From contig NC_080044.1 in NCBI RefSeq assembly GCF_012489685.1, positions 71,224,732 to 71,288,731 on the forward strand: a stretch of 64,000 nucleotides of DNA, read 5' to 3'. The DNA is from Lotus japonicus. Taxonomy: Eukaryota; Streptophyta; Magnoliopsida; Fabales; Fabaceae. Below, in pieces: positions 1 to 10,260 of this stretch. Below the pieces are notes generated by a model. It was not told the DNA's origin. It made no database searches and saw only the letters and a program-made list of their open reading frames with translations. Made by a program: the position numbers and the translations under genes. The stretch's first letter is position 1. Each line of letters opens with the position of its first letter.

Positions 1-165
1 GAGGGAAGAAGCACCTGGATCGGACATTTAAGGCTCTGAGGTATGTAAAAATCAAATTTTTACTTGATTTTGTTTGTTTAAAATTTGCACTAACTGAATC
101 CCTCTCCTCTCCCTTCCAGATCATCTCCCTGTCAACCAAACTGGACGTGCAAGCCAACCTCTGAA
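1..165 (+). CDS. 3' end of an unidentified gene (partial)
   Basis: The window opens inside an apparent coding exon. In frame 3 it reads GKKHLDRTFKALR up to a GT at position 41. A consensus acceptor (polypyrimidine then CAG) ends at 119, giving a possible 79-bp intron. The unspliced frame is also open and ends IISLSTKLDVQANL-stop at 162-164; splicing instead gives a different short C-terminus running past 165. I do not recognise the protein. The U-rich DNA after 170 would fit a 3' UTR. The upstream part lies outside the window, so product and exact end are undetermined. Confidence 0.35.
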
Positions 166-169
166 GATG

Positions 170-1140
170 GATTTTTTTTTCATGTAAATATCAATATTCA
201 GTGTAAAAGAACGATTTTTTACTGTAAAGTTTGATTTTTTTATGTAAAGTTTGGATTTTTATTAATACTGCTATAAGATGTATGCTAAATGCTAACCTCT
301 TTAATGCTCATTTTCTCCTGCTTGTTGATGCAAGTTTGCCTCTACTGTAAAGTTTGATTTTTTTATGTAAAGTTTGGATTTTTTATGTAAAGTGAATGAT
401 GGGAGTAGAGTAGAGTCATGGAAGGTGGTAGGGCTGATTGAACAGGTGAACACGGGGAAGGAGGAAAGTGATGCATGAATAGTGCAATGAATAGTGCTCT
501 TAGCTGGAATCAGGACTTTGAAAATAGCCTTTAGATTAGCAGTTGAAATCAACGGCCATGATTTAATTTCCCTTATGAATAGTGCTTTTGAAACTGCCCA
601 TTAAGTAGATGTAGATATCAGTTCTTATATGTATTGCTATAAGATGTATGCTAACCTCTTTGATGATCCTTTCCTTCTCCTTCTGCTTGTATCCTTTTGT
701 TGATGCAATTTTGCCTCTACTTCTCCTTCTACTTTCTCATCACCTTCTCTTCTGCTTTATACTCTAGTTGATGCTTGCTTCTTCCTCTACTTACTTTCTC
801 CTCTGACCTGAGAAAGTGAATGATGGGAGTGGAGTTGTTGGAAGCGTATGGAAGGGAGAAGTTCCTGACAGTGGCAGTGTAGTTGGTGGTGGCGTGTGAA
901 CAGTGTGTGTAAGAGAGACACTGCAGGTGATGTGTGGTTAGGTGAGGAGGAGAATCAGCTGTTGGATTAGAAGTTGAAATCAATGGTTCATATTGAAAGT
1001 GAGGCAAAAAAAAGTCTCACAAGTGAGTGGCCAAGATTAAAGAGTGAAAATGGAGAGAGATTGGAATAGACGGCTCAGATTCATAGTTCTCCTATGAATA
1101 GTAAATTCTTGTCTTTCTTTTAAGTTGTAGTAGATTAGTG
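170..1140. repeat. non-coding, internally duplicated AT-rich stretch
   Basis: No credible gene is visible. A block with 'actgtaaagtttgattt' near 223-255 recurs near 343-392, and 'gctataagatgtatgcta' occurs near 270 and again near 632. The stretch therefore grew partly by local duplication. The open frames here (for example 729-1007 minus) lack protein-like composition. Confidence 0.5.
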
Positions 1141-1141
1141 T

Positions 1142-1459
1142 ATGCGAGAGTGTGGTGGTGTCTCAAATCGTCACTGCCAAAAGTTTCTTCTAGAGATAAG
1201 GTGTTTGGGTGGTGTCCATGCACCCCTTTTGATATATGTGGAGAATCTTGCCGTTAAGAAGTTTGTTCATTTTGATTTGGAAGAGAGATATTGTCTTCAT
1301 CCTAAGTGCTACGTTGATGATCAAGTAAAAAATGACCTATATGCTACTTGGACAGATGCCCTTGTCATCAAATTGCTAGGGAAAAACCTTGGTTTCACTA
1401 TCATGAGTGAGAGATTGTTGCATCAACATATACTCCAACCTATAACTTGGATCGGTTAG
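1142..1459 (+). pseudogene. LINE-type DUF4283-like fragment
   Basis: This is a 105-codon open frame. The segment WTDALVIKLLGKNLGF followed by a basic/polar helix resembles the DUF4283 module found at the N-terminus of plant L1-type non-LTR retrotransposon proteins, which typically read W..alvvkLLGk.lgy. No zinc knuckle or reverse transcriptase follows; the downstream 1460-1860 is AT-rich without open frames. It is best read as a decayed LINE ORF1 fragment. The family match is from memory of the motif. Confidence 0.45.
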
Positions 1460-1860
1460 TTGAATACATGCCGGATCAGTTAGTTGAACTAGTTGGATCG
1501 GGAACCATTACTATGATTGGTCTGATTTTTAGTTCAGATTGGATATGCATTTAAGTCGGCCAAAACCGTTGTAAAATGATCAAACCCGAAGTGAAACAAT
1601 TAAATAGAGAGGGTTGAACCGACCAGATAAAAAATCCGTGCTCATGGAATAACATAAGAAAATGTTTCCGCATAAGATTTGAATACGGAACATCCTGCTT
1701 GTAAAAAATAACTTTCCACTGCATCACTTGGTATGTGGGGTTCGAACTTTTGACCTCTTAAAAAAAAATTAGACATACTTTGATTGTTCCATTAGACGAC
1801 CTAATAATAACTTTTTGGACAAACCAACCACACAATGATTTAAACTTAATATTTTAATTT
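1460..1860. other. AT-rich intergenic DNA, no gene seen
   Basis: Nothing codes here. A 'ggggttcgaacttttgacctc' stretch near 1737 resembles a tRNA-type B box and could be a SINE remnant, but no A box is visible. Confidence 0.35.
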
Positions 1861-2042
1861 ACTATGTGTGTGTTTGGATGAGCGTTAGCAGAATTGGATC
1901 TGGTCAGAAGTGGATCTGACAGAATTGGATCCGGTAAACGTGAGTTTTGTAACATCCCGATCTGACGACTGGCCTCACGGTAACAACACGAGTCTTTTCA
2001 GTGCGCTTTGTCCTCACTCGCGCACTTCCCGGGAAAACTTCC

Positions 2043-2110
2043 CAGGAGGTCACCCATCACGATATTGCTCCAAGGCAAGCACACTTAACCATGGAGTTCT
2101 TATCAGTTGG
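2043..2110 (-). repeat. 5S rRNA-derived segment within Cassandra LTR
   Basis: Read on the minus strand, this matches the plant 5S rRNA order: AACTCC, then GTTAAG.GTGCTTG, then ATGGGTGACCTCCTGGGAA. The centre has diverged and the 5' third is poorly conserved, so this is not a functional 5S gene. It corresponds to the part of 5S that normally carries the internal polymerase III promoter in Cassandra LTRs. Confidence 0.75.
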
Positions 2111-2411
2111 GCTCCCGAAAAGAAGTTGCAACTTGTTGTCATCAGTAGTACCAATCAAATCTTTTATGCCCTCCTCAACTGTATAGTCCATCCCTACACA
2201 GTCTCGGAATACCTCTTGTTCGGGTGTGAGATCGGCTCATTCCTGTGACCCTCCGCCTAGAAGCTTGCCAGAAGCCGCTCCTTGTCCGTGCCTCACTGCA
2301 CCGGCGATCACTCCCCGCCCTCGTCAGCCCCGGGTGCCACAGGCCCAACAACTTCTGCTTGGTTCGTCCTCGAACCACACCGTACTGGGAGAGGTTGGCT
2401 CTGATACCACT

Positions 2412-2577
2412 TGTAACATCCCGATCTGACGACTGGCCTCACGGTAACAACACGAGTCTTTTCAGTGCGCTTTGTCCTCACTCGCGCATTTCCCGGGAAG
2501 TGCGTGAGTGAGGACAAAGCGCGCTGAAAAGACTCGTGTTGTTACCGTGAGGCCAGTCGTCAAGTCGGGATGTTACA
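2412..2577. repeat. palindromic 5' LTR of Cassandra, two 83-bp arms
   Basis: The 166-bp LTR copy beside the primer binding site has lost its 5S segment. Instead it is an almost perfect inverted repeat centred on CCCGGG at 2492-2497: the left arm 2412-2494 is the reverse complement of 2495-2577 with a few mismatches. Both termini are therefore versions of TGTAACATCCCGA. The other LTR is not palindromic, so this is a rearrangement of one LTR. Confidence 0.85.
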
Positions 2578-2582
2578 AGTTT

Positions 2583-3640
2583 GAGTGATGTGATTTATGT
2601 TTGGATACAATTACAAGAACGTGATTTTAGTAAGAAAATTTTGTTTGGATATCTTTGATTAGAATTGCTTTTGAGTGTGTAATGACTAAAAGGGTATGAA
2701 TACTTAAATCATTATATAAGGCTTGCACCATTTTTTTGAACTTTATATTAGTATGAATTAATTTAAAATTTAAATTCAATAACTTAATTATCATATATGA
2801 ATGCTATAAAATTTGATTTCATTAAATTAATAATAATATTTGAAGGGTCTTTAGTTCACAGATTAAAGGCACTTCCAATGAAGTTTCATCTAAAGAAATT
2901 GTAGTATGCCTTCACTTAAATGATGCAATACTCATTTGTGAGTGTAAAATTATGCCTTCTATAAAATGTCTCCTGTACAAATTAAAGCCAGCCCCATCAT
3001 CGTTGGTAGAGGTGCTGATATGAAACAAAAATTTACATACAACTCATTACAAATGAAAAAAATTAAATAAATCAATCAATCAAGTTCAACATAATGAATA
3101 ACACCATCTAAACTACAACTAGTCCCACATCGGTGAGAAATTTATTATTCCCACATTGCAACTTTGTTTTCCTTTCCCTTGATTACAGCCACCAAAAACA
3201 GAGAGAACAATCTAACCACGTTCTTCTTCGATTGGCATGGAATTGCAAGCCCTTCTTCAGAGGATCGATTGGTAGTGGAAAAATCTAACCATGACAGTGG
3301 ATGAAGGGAAAAGGGGCACAAAGGGAAAGGTTTCAAAAGTTTAAGATTTGGTATTGCCATGGTTTCAGAGATTCACGTTTGATGGATGGAGAAGCTGGTA
3401 TAGGATGCTTCAGCCAGATCCACGTTCCCTCCTTGATCCGGTTCTCAGACGCGAGTAGCCAAACATCAATTTTACATCAATGATCCACGTTACAGTCTCA
3501 GATCCGATTTTCAGCTTGATCCACGTTCGAGACTCACAACCAAACACACACTATATGTACTTGGGTTGGTCGATCCGACCAATACCTAACGAGTGATCCA
3601 TTAACCTAATACCTCAAGTCCTCAATGAAATCAATAATTG
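2583..3640. other. AT-rich non-coding DNA
   Basis: No gene seen. The interval contains the right half of the possible TIR element and repeated phrases such as 'gatccacgtt' near 3418-3530. 'agtcccacatcggtga' near 3121 is a phrase often seen in dispersed plant repeats. Open frames around 3145-3483 have no recognisable features. Confidence 0.4.
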
Positions 3641-3949
3641 GACCGAGTTTTAAAATATTGATAGGGCTCAAAATAGAAATTTAGAAAACCCTATGAAAAC
3701 ACTGAGTACCGAGCGCCGCAATACGCAATAAACTCTCTGCCCTGATACGAAAACGCTTTCATATACACCGTCCGATTGAAAGCCACGTCACCGATCCACG
3801 CGAATTCCAGTTTCAACGGCTGAGATCAGTGTTGCAGAAGAACTGGTGGCGAAACGAAGGAACGTTGCTGGTAACTTGGCTTTCTTCCCTATTCTCTTCG
3901 TGCTCGATTTTTCGGAGAGAAGAGATTTCTGTGAAATTCGAATTCGAAG
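3640..3949 (+). promoter_or_regulatory. promoter / 5' UTR of acidic protein gene 1 with telo-box
   Basis: A telo-box-like AAACCCTAT lies at 3686-3694. The following 200 bp align with the 5' region of gene 2 at about 15780-15930, sharing accgtccgat, ccacgtca, cgatcc and a cgaaacgaagga-like phrase. Telo-boxes mark promoters of many plant growth and ribosome-related genes. The transcription start is not defined by sequence. Confidence 0.5.
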
Positions 3950-5001
3950 ATGAAGGTTTCGGAGGAGTTGAATGTGCATGTGGAGGAAAGCGAGATTGTG
4001 GTTTTGAATGAGGAGGATGAAGCTTATGATGACTCTGAGGATGATGTAGACGATGAAGATGATGAGGGAGACGAGGACGATGACGATGACGGAGAGGATG
4101 ATGACGGTGATGAGGATGACGATGATGATGCTCCCGGCGGTGGAGACGACGATGACGACGAGGAAGATGAAGAAGAGGAAGGAGGAGTTGAAGGTGGGCG
4201 CGGTGGTGGTGGTGATCCTGATGACGATGATGATGACGACGACGACGACGACGAGGAAGAGGAAGAAGAGGTAATTGAGTTTAATTGCTTATTACCTTTA
4301 TCAAATCCCTAATTTGTTGAGATTATTACAGTTTTGATTTTGGTAGCTTCGCGAATCTGAATTGTTTGATTGTTTATCTGTTATGATCAATTTCAGTTTA
4401 TTCGTTTGATTCCCCTTTGAATTTGGTTTTCAATTTTGAGTTTTCACTTCGTTTTAGGGTTTTTGTTGTTGTTCTAGCTTGATTTTAATTTTACTTCCTA
4501 GGTTTTAATCATCCAAGAAATTGCTCAACCTTTGGTGATTCCTTCGTTTATATGAGAAAAAAAGTAAAATTCTGTTCACTTTGAAATGTGATTTATATAA
4601 TGGACCAGGGACCTTTATTGGCATAATTGAATTCAAAAGTTTATGCTGAAAAAAAATTAAGAATCTTACATAATTGGGCATCTTTAATTGAGATTGAAAT
4701 GAAAGGCAAGTACTATGAATTTTAGTTATCTGTATCTATTGTGTTACTCACGTTACATGATTTTTCTTTTTAGGAGGATTTGGGAACAGAGTACCTTGTC
4801 CGCCGCACTGTAGCGGCAGCTGAGGATGAGGAAGCATCTAGTGATTTTGAACCTGAGGAAGATGAAGGTGATGACAACGATAACGATGATGGTGAGAAAG
4901 CTGGGGTTCCATCAAAGAGAAAAAGATCAGATAAAGATGGTTCAGGCGATGATGATTCAGATGACGGAGGAGAAGATGATGAGAGACCCTCTAAACGATA
5001 G
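3950..5001 (+). CDS. acidic nuclear-type protein, gene 1 (two exons)
   Basis: Exon 1 (3950-4270) and exon 2 (4774-5001) join in phase 0 at GT/AG boundaries to give 182 residues. Exon 1 starts MKVSEE and is mostly Asp/Glu runs broken by short Gly patches (APGGG, GGRGGGG). Exon 2 starts EDLGTEYLVR, then SSDFEPEEDEGDD, a basic KRKRSDKD segment and the tail EDDERPSKR. The basic clusters look like a nuclear localisation signal. The composition resembles prothymosin- or nucleoplasmin-tail-like acidic proteins that bind histones or basic partners; function is inference only. It is paralogous to 16029-17605, with the same exon structure, and the EDLGTEYLVR motif recurs in several relics downstream. 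Confidence 0.8.
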
Positions 5002-6480
5002 GGTTGGATCCATCTGTGCTTGAGGACTTAACAAAAGGCAATCATAGGTCAACATGTTATCCCCTGTCCTTTAAATACATTTCTGATTTCAGAGAAGTGA
5101 TAAGTAGGTTCTTGGAATTATTAATTTCTTGCTTTGTTGTATTTTTATGGTGAATATTACTAGGTTTACTAGTTTTTTTCAGGTGGGTGCATAGTCAATA
5201 GTGGGTTATATCGTGGTAGATCAAATTTTACAGGCTGAAATTTGTATCCTGGGTCAATAGATCTTGTGTATTACTATTTCTTATACCCTGAAATTGTTGG
5301 TTTTTGGTTACAATCTTATTGTTTTCATTTGTTGCTATTTCATGTTGATGTGGCCTTCCGGTCTGCTGGACTTGCGAGTGCAGGAGCAATCTTATTGGTT
5401 TTTTTTTCTTCCTGAAAATAGCTGAAAGGCATTAGCTTCTTAAGAAAACCTTGCTTTGGAGTACAAGTGCGTTTGGTTTCCAATCGAAAACATATTCAAC
5501 ATTTCACATTTAGAACCAATCTGTTGCAAACCCAAGAATCAAGCCCTCCGCACCACGCGCCACAAAACAGAAACCAGCGCCCTACCCTTGCTCGAGAGAG
5601 GTGTCAAAATTCACCTTTACAGCACCAGGTTGAGGACACTGATTCGCAAGATGTTAGCTCACTTCCTTAGATGCATACAACATTATAAGTTTGAAACTTC
5701 AATAAATATATTTATAATAAGCACATAAAATATTAAATTTATTTAAAATATATATTCACCCTGTAGTAAAAGAGAAACATCATTCTAATCAGAGTCTCAC
5801 TTCACTAATCTCTCATTCAGTGTTGTTCCTCCATCTGATCTCAATTCAATTTTCAATTTGTTCAATCTTAATTCACTCATCCTAAAATCTCTCTCCCTAA
5901 CACTCACACCATTTCAATCTCAAATCACTCACGTTCAAATCTCTCTCACCCTTTTTTAGTTTGAAAAAAAAGGGTGAGAGATTCTCTCTCCCTAAATCTC
6001 GCACTCTGAAATTCTAAAAATCCATATGATTATGGATTTCAATAATCTACCCTTGAAGCAGTCAATTTATACACTCTAACAATTAATCTGGTCATTTTTT
6101 TCTTTAAATTGTGACTTCTCTCTGCAACAATATTAGTCCGTGAAAGTCACACACAACTCTTTTATCTTGTCTTGGTTTTTCACAATGCACTCCATGTTGC
6201 CTTTATAATCCGTAATCAACTCTCTTTAATTTTCATTTACTTAAATTTTTCCATTATCATTAAATCTGCATTCCTTTTGCTACGCGAGATTTTTGTTACA
6301 TTTAAAATGAATCCATTAGTTTTTTTTGAAATTAATTAATCCATTAGTTAAAAAAATGCTTTTCTTTTTTGACAGATACAAATGTTTTAAATACTAACAT
6401 TTTAAAATTAATTTTTATGGAAATCTTTGTCATGTATAAGTGTATAACAATATAAAATCAGAAAGGATCTTGATTTTAGT
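5002..6480. other. 3' flank and AT-rich intergenic DNA
   Basis: The first 400 bp are homologous to the 3' flank of gene 2: cttgaggactta, aaccataggtcaa, acatttc..agagaa. After about 5450 nothing codes. A hairpin of about 18-bp arms (tctctcaccctttttt / aaaaaagggtgagaga) lies at 5940-5982, perhaps the core of a MITE. Confidence 0.5.
6310..6349. repeat. micro-insertion with 12-bp direct repeats
   Basis: The repeat aatccattagtt (6310-6321 and 6338-6349) flanks the 16-bp insert ttttttgaaattaatt. On the minus strand the insert reads ATTTC then A-run, the pattern seen in other micro-insertions in this window. Confidence 0.6.
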
Positions 6481-6489
6481 GGGTAATGA

Positions 6490-6587
6490 TTATGGGCCGT
6501 ATGTAAATGAACAAGCCCGAAAACAAACCCTTATATGTTTGGAAACCCTGCGAAGATTGCTGTAAACTGTGATATTTGAATTTGAAG
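6490..6587 (+). promoter_or_regulatory. site II + telo-box promoter of the split glycine-rich gene
   Basis: TGGGCC (site II type) at 6493-6498 is followed by 'aagcccgaaaa' and the telo-box-like AAACCCTT at 6525-6532. The same order and spacing occur upstream of acidic gene 2 (15674-15719), so the two promoters are homologous. Confidence 0.55.
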
Positions 6588-7091
6588 ATGAAGGTTTCAG
6601 AGACCAGGAACGCTCATGGGAAGAGAAAAATCGATGTTATCATGATTGATGATGATGAAGACAACAAATCTTATGTTGACAAGAAGCCGCCGCCACCACC
6701 GCCGGCGAGTGTGAAGAAAAATGAGGTTATCGTGATTGATGACGACAACGACGACCAGAAGAAGGAGAAAAACGGTTCCGGTATAGATTGGGGGAAATAC
6801 TTTCCTCAAGACATGGAGGATGAAGATTCTGAAGATGAAGATCAAGCTGTGAAGGCATGGAAGATGAATATGAAGATGGAGATGAAGCCAATGAAGACAG
6901 GGAACGTTACGGTGACGATTAATGGGATCCGTATGCCGTCCACTGGAGGGTGGACGGGTTACGGTAATTACGTTGGAGGTGGAGGTGGAGGTAATTACGT
7001 TGGAGGTGAAGGTGGAGGTTACAGTTCCGGTGGAGGTGGAGGTAATTACGTTGGAGGTTACAGTTACAGTTCCGGTGGAGGTTACGGTTCC

Positions 7092-7099
7092 GGTGGAGG
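7092..7099 (+). repeat. left 8-bp target duplication of hAT-like element
   Basis: GGTGGAGG here and at 8761-8768 directly flank the element. The motif is common in this glycine-rich coding sequence, so chance identity cannot be excluded, but the positions abut both TIRs exactly. Confidence 0.65.
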
Positions 7100-8760
7100 C
7101 AGTGGCGGATCCAGGACCCCAGGGTCAGGGGGTTCAAATTTTTCAAAACAACAGGTAAAAATCTTGTATTGTTTCTTTCTAATCCAAACACTAAAAGCAC
7201 TAAAAGCAAATTGAAATCTAAAAACAAATTGAAATCACTTTCAATTGAAATCTAAAAGCAGAATTTTGGTGGCTCGGAATACTTTTTCTTTGACAAAAAA
7301 CAATGGACTATGATCTTAATTACATTTTGCAATGAGTTGTTTACATATTTATCTTACATGTATACATCAGCCATCAATGTATGTAAGAAAAAACAACTAA
7401 AAGAACACAGAAGATCTTTTTTTTATAAGCCAAAGTAACATTAAAATGCAAAGGGGTGCCCATCCATTTACAAAAGAAATCAGATACAATCAAGCAATTA
7501 AAGAAAAGAAGAAAACCAGATACAGGGAGAAAGAAAACCAAAACAAAACAAGGGAAAAAAAATGAGAAATGCACAGAGGTGCTAACATGAAGTACAAGTT
7601 GAAATTAAATCATCAACCAGCACACTTTCCCCACAATCCAAACCAAAACCAACATATTCTTCAATCATCACCCAAATAACCAGCCGTTGTAAAAAAGAAT
7701 TCACATTGCTCACTTGATGACCTAGACCATAATCAGAATTCTTAATATATCTTATGGCCAATAATCAAGATCAAGATTGTGTTGTCCAAACAGCACTTAC
7801 ATAGCACAATCACATTCACATAAGCAGTTTGCTTCAACCCAGTATACAAAGAGTAATCAAAACAAAAGAAAAGAAAGAAAAGAATAGGGGAAAGGAATGA
7901 AAAGAAACAGATCAGGGTAGCAATTAGAGGATAAAAGAAACTACCTATATAAACCAAGAGTATATATATGATTAAAAGCACACGTAGTGCCATCATAATA
8001 CAAAGTAGACCCAAAGGACAAAGATAAACATACAGCAGCAAAAAAGAGAAAAAACAAAACCAGAGGAGAGATTGGGGGTCGCAGCAAGTGAGCATTGGAA
8101 CAAAAGTTTCAAGAGTCAAAGCTTCAAATCCCCAACAAAGTCTGCTTAAGCAATGGTACACCACCTCAACAAAGACTCAAATTTCATCTCCTTAAATCTA
8201 CCCGATGTTGGAAATCAGATTGCAGCCTTTAGACATAATAGTGAGAGCATCAAAAATTCAAAATTGCTTTCTTATGTTTCTGAAAAATTATCCCGTTTTG
8301 CATAAACATAAGAGAGAGCAAGGAAAATTCAAAACCAGGGCATCACACATCAGGGCATGAATCGCATAAGAGAGAGCAAGGAAAATTCAAAACCAAAAAT
8401 CAATTTAGCAACCTTACCTTACCCACCCAGTAACCCTCTGATAGAGATAGAGAGGCATGAGTAGTGAGACAGAGACTGCGAGAGTAAGAGGTGAGGCTGG
8501 TGGTGGTGGCCGCTTGGCCGGTGGACGGGTGTTTGACGGCTTAACCTAGGGTAGAGAGAGACATGCCAGACTACGAGAGAAAGAGGGTGAGGTTGTGTCG
8601 CTGTGAGTACGTGTGAGAGAGAGGAGTAAGTGGGGTTCAAGGTGCAAAATAAAAATCTCAGGGGGTTCAAAAAAAAAACCTATACAAGGGAATAAGTGAA
8701 ATTTATATTTTTCCAGGGGGTTCAGTTGAACCCCCTCACTATAGTGTGGGTCCGCCCCTG
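7100..8760. mobile_element. non-autonomous hAT-like element in the glycine-rich gene
   Basis: The ends are CAGTGGCGGATCC (7100-7112) and GGGTCCGCCCCTG (8748-8760), imperfect inverted repeats of the CAGGGGCGGA type seen in hAT elements, with a second subterminal 'gggggttcaa' motif at both sides. The flanking GGTGGAGG duplication is 8 bp, as expected for hAT. No transposase is visible. The interior carries an L1-like tail (about 7414-8165, minus), so the element has been re-invaded or has captured it. Confidence 0.75.
7414..8165 (-). mobile_element. L1-type LINE 3' end, 5'-truncated
   Basis: On the minus strand the sequence ends in a T/C-rich 3' UTR, then 'ggcttat' followed by an A-run (the T-run at 7416-7423 on the plus strand). 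This is typical of plant L1 tails. The upstream part has a minus-strand open frame at 7742-8164, rich in hydrophobic residues, with no recognisable RT or RNase H motif. The 5' end and target duplication were not located. Confidence 0.45.
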
Positions 8761-9033
8761 GGTGGAGGTTACCGTTCCGGTGGACGTTACAGTTCCGGTG
8801 GAAGTTACGGTTCCAGGGGAGGTTACCGTTCCGGTGGACGTTACAGTTCCGGTGGAGGTTACGGTTATAACCGTGGAGGTTACAGTTCCGGTGGAGGTTA
8901 TGGTGGTGGTTACAGTTACGGTTCCGGTCAAGTTAAGAAAAACTCGTTTGGATCCATGAGTGGGAACAGCATTAAGGGTTACGGTGAAGATAAGAAACCC
9001 TCTTTGTTTAAGTGCAAAGATGAGAAATATTGA

Positions 9034-10255
9034 TTGCAAAGGAAGTGCAGACTTTAGGGTTTTTTTTTTATTGAAAAAGGTTAGATGAGTTCGATTTTAG
9101 TCGGGACTTGCTATATTACCATATTATTAGTGCGGACACACTTCTACGAGGAAGTGTGGTTCGAGCCAATGTGTGTTGTTAGGTTTTGGTTCATTTGGAC
9201 TAAATCTCTATATTGAATATGTGGCTTGGCTAGGGGGCGGAAAGGACGAACTTCATTTTGAACATAGCATAATTTTAAAAAAGGGAGTACTTTTTTTTTT
9301 TGGAGGGTTTTAAACATTGAAGAAATTGATATGTTTTGTGTATATTATTATGCACAATTTCGTTCGATATATTATGATCAATTCGATTGTATTTTGATTT
9401 GCATCATGATTTGGTTTGGTGGTCCGATTGATGCTAAAAACTAGCAAAACTAGAGAAAAAAAGAAGGTAAAATTCAGTTAATGTGAAGTGTGCTTTATAC
9501 AATTCCTCACCATTTATTGGCATAGTTTGTTTTATGAATTTTAGTGTTAAGACAAAAGGGAAATCAAAAAGTAAAATTCTGTTAACAGGAAATCTGTTTT
9601 TCAAAGAGAATTGATCAATTAAACATTGTTACTACTTGTTACGAAATATGGAGGGACAAATTGATGGATAAATGAATTATTTTGTAAAAAATTGTTGATC
9701 CTGTTTTCTTTCAATTGTATTTAGTATTTACTATATCCCAGTAAATCGATGAAATAGTATGCATGAAATCTGTATAAGAGTAGCTGCTGAGTAACAAGTG
9801 CATGCGGGTTCCTCGAGCTGTCACATTGCAGATTACTCCTTGATGGTATTAAGGTGGATGTGGAAATATTTCGTTGAAGCTGTTTGTACTTTGGAGAAAT
9901 TGTTGAAGCAGTTTTTTACTTTGAATTTTCATTTTAGCTGCTGTCATCATTGTCTACAGTTTAGGAGAATGGTACTAAAACTGTTGTGTTCTTTGATCTG
10001 ATGTTATTGGATGTTGCAACAGGGTTACCAATTTTAATTCTTCTTTTGAATGCAGAGAAGCTTTGTAGGGGGATTGCATAGGCTCAAGTGTTGATTCTTC
10101 TGGTGAGAAAGAAGTGGAAGAAAGGGTAATTGAATCCTTTTTCATGATGCGGCCCAAGTTGCTTGCATGTGTTACTTTTTTCCTAGGGAAAATAGCTAGC
10201 TTATAGAATCTGTTATTCATGCCTAGGGGAAAATAGCTAGCAGTTAGCTCTTTCT
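9034..10255. other. intergenic DNA with relic of the acidic-gene intron
   Basis: There is no gene. Around 9420-9560 the order 'ggtccgattgatgc', a gtaaaattc-type phrase, a tttatacaat-type phrase and 'tttattggcatagtt' parallels the introns of gene 1 (4560-4630) and gene 2 (17030-17110). The split gene therefore kept a trace of the ancestral intron downstream of its new tail. Confidence 0.5.
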
Positions 10256-10260
10256 CATGG

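Larger units (their letters stand above)
1948..2577 (-). mobile_element. Cassandra-type TRIM retrotransposon
   Basis: The 630-bp element is bounded by TGTAACATCC and GGATGTTACA and flanked by a perfect 5-bp target duplication AGTTT (1943-1947 and 2578-2582). It lies on the minus strand. The primer binding site TGGTATCAGAGCC, complementary to initiator Met tRNA, is the reverse complement of 2397-2409, two bases inside the LTR. The left (3') LTR holds a 5S rRNA-like segment on the minus strand, including GGGTGACCTCCTGGGAAGT. LTRs carrying 5S sequence define Cassandra TRIMs. It has no coding capacity and would depend on proteins supplied in trans. Confidence 0.85.
1866..3551. mobile_element. possible TIR element enclosing the Cassandra insertion
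   Basis: A 12-bp terminal inverted repeat, GTGTGTGTTTGG at 1866-1877 and its complement at 3540-3551, is flanked by TAT on both sides (1863-1865, 3552-3554). Subterminal 'ggatctg' and 'gtggatc' motifs recur at both ends. No transposase is visible, so this would be a non-autonomous element. The 3-bp duplication would fit PIF/Harbinger, but the TIR is short and simple. The Cassandra element at 1948-2577 is nested inside. Confidence 0.35.
6588..9033 (+). pseudogene. acidic N-terminus / glycine-rich gene split by a hAT-like element
   Basis: The ATG at 6588 opens a frame starting MKVSETRNAHGKRK, related to the start of the acidic genes. Next come Asp-rich VIMIDDDEDN, a PPPPPPA stretch, a repeated VIVIDDDNDD, and from about residue 120 a Gly/Tyr-rich tail with GGGGGNYVGG and GGGYSSGGG repeats. 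At 7100 the frame is interrupted by a 1661-bp element. The Gly/Tyr-rich frame resumes at 8761 and ends at TGA 9031-9033 after SLFKCKDEKY. The two halves are in the same phase across one copy of the 8-bp target duplication, so the insertion split an open gene. Splicing that removes the element could still give a protein. It may be a nuclear glycine-rich RNA-binding-like protein, but no RRM is present; function is unknown. Confidence 0.65.

Noticed and set aside
2043..2110. 5S rRNA gene
   Set aside because: Incomplete and diverged, and lies inside an LTR.
2175..2517. Several open frames in the Cassandra element
   Set aside because: Cassandra is non-coding; the frames run through LTR, PBS and 5S text.
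4053..4274. Met/Thr/Arg-rich open frame overlapping acidic gene 1
   Set aside because: Frame shadow of GAT/GAC repeats; the same shadow appears in gene 2 (16090-16386) and has no independent start context.
8722..9039. Minus-strand Thr/Val-rich open frame
   Set aside because: Antisense of the Gly/Tyr repeat codons.
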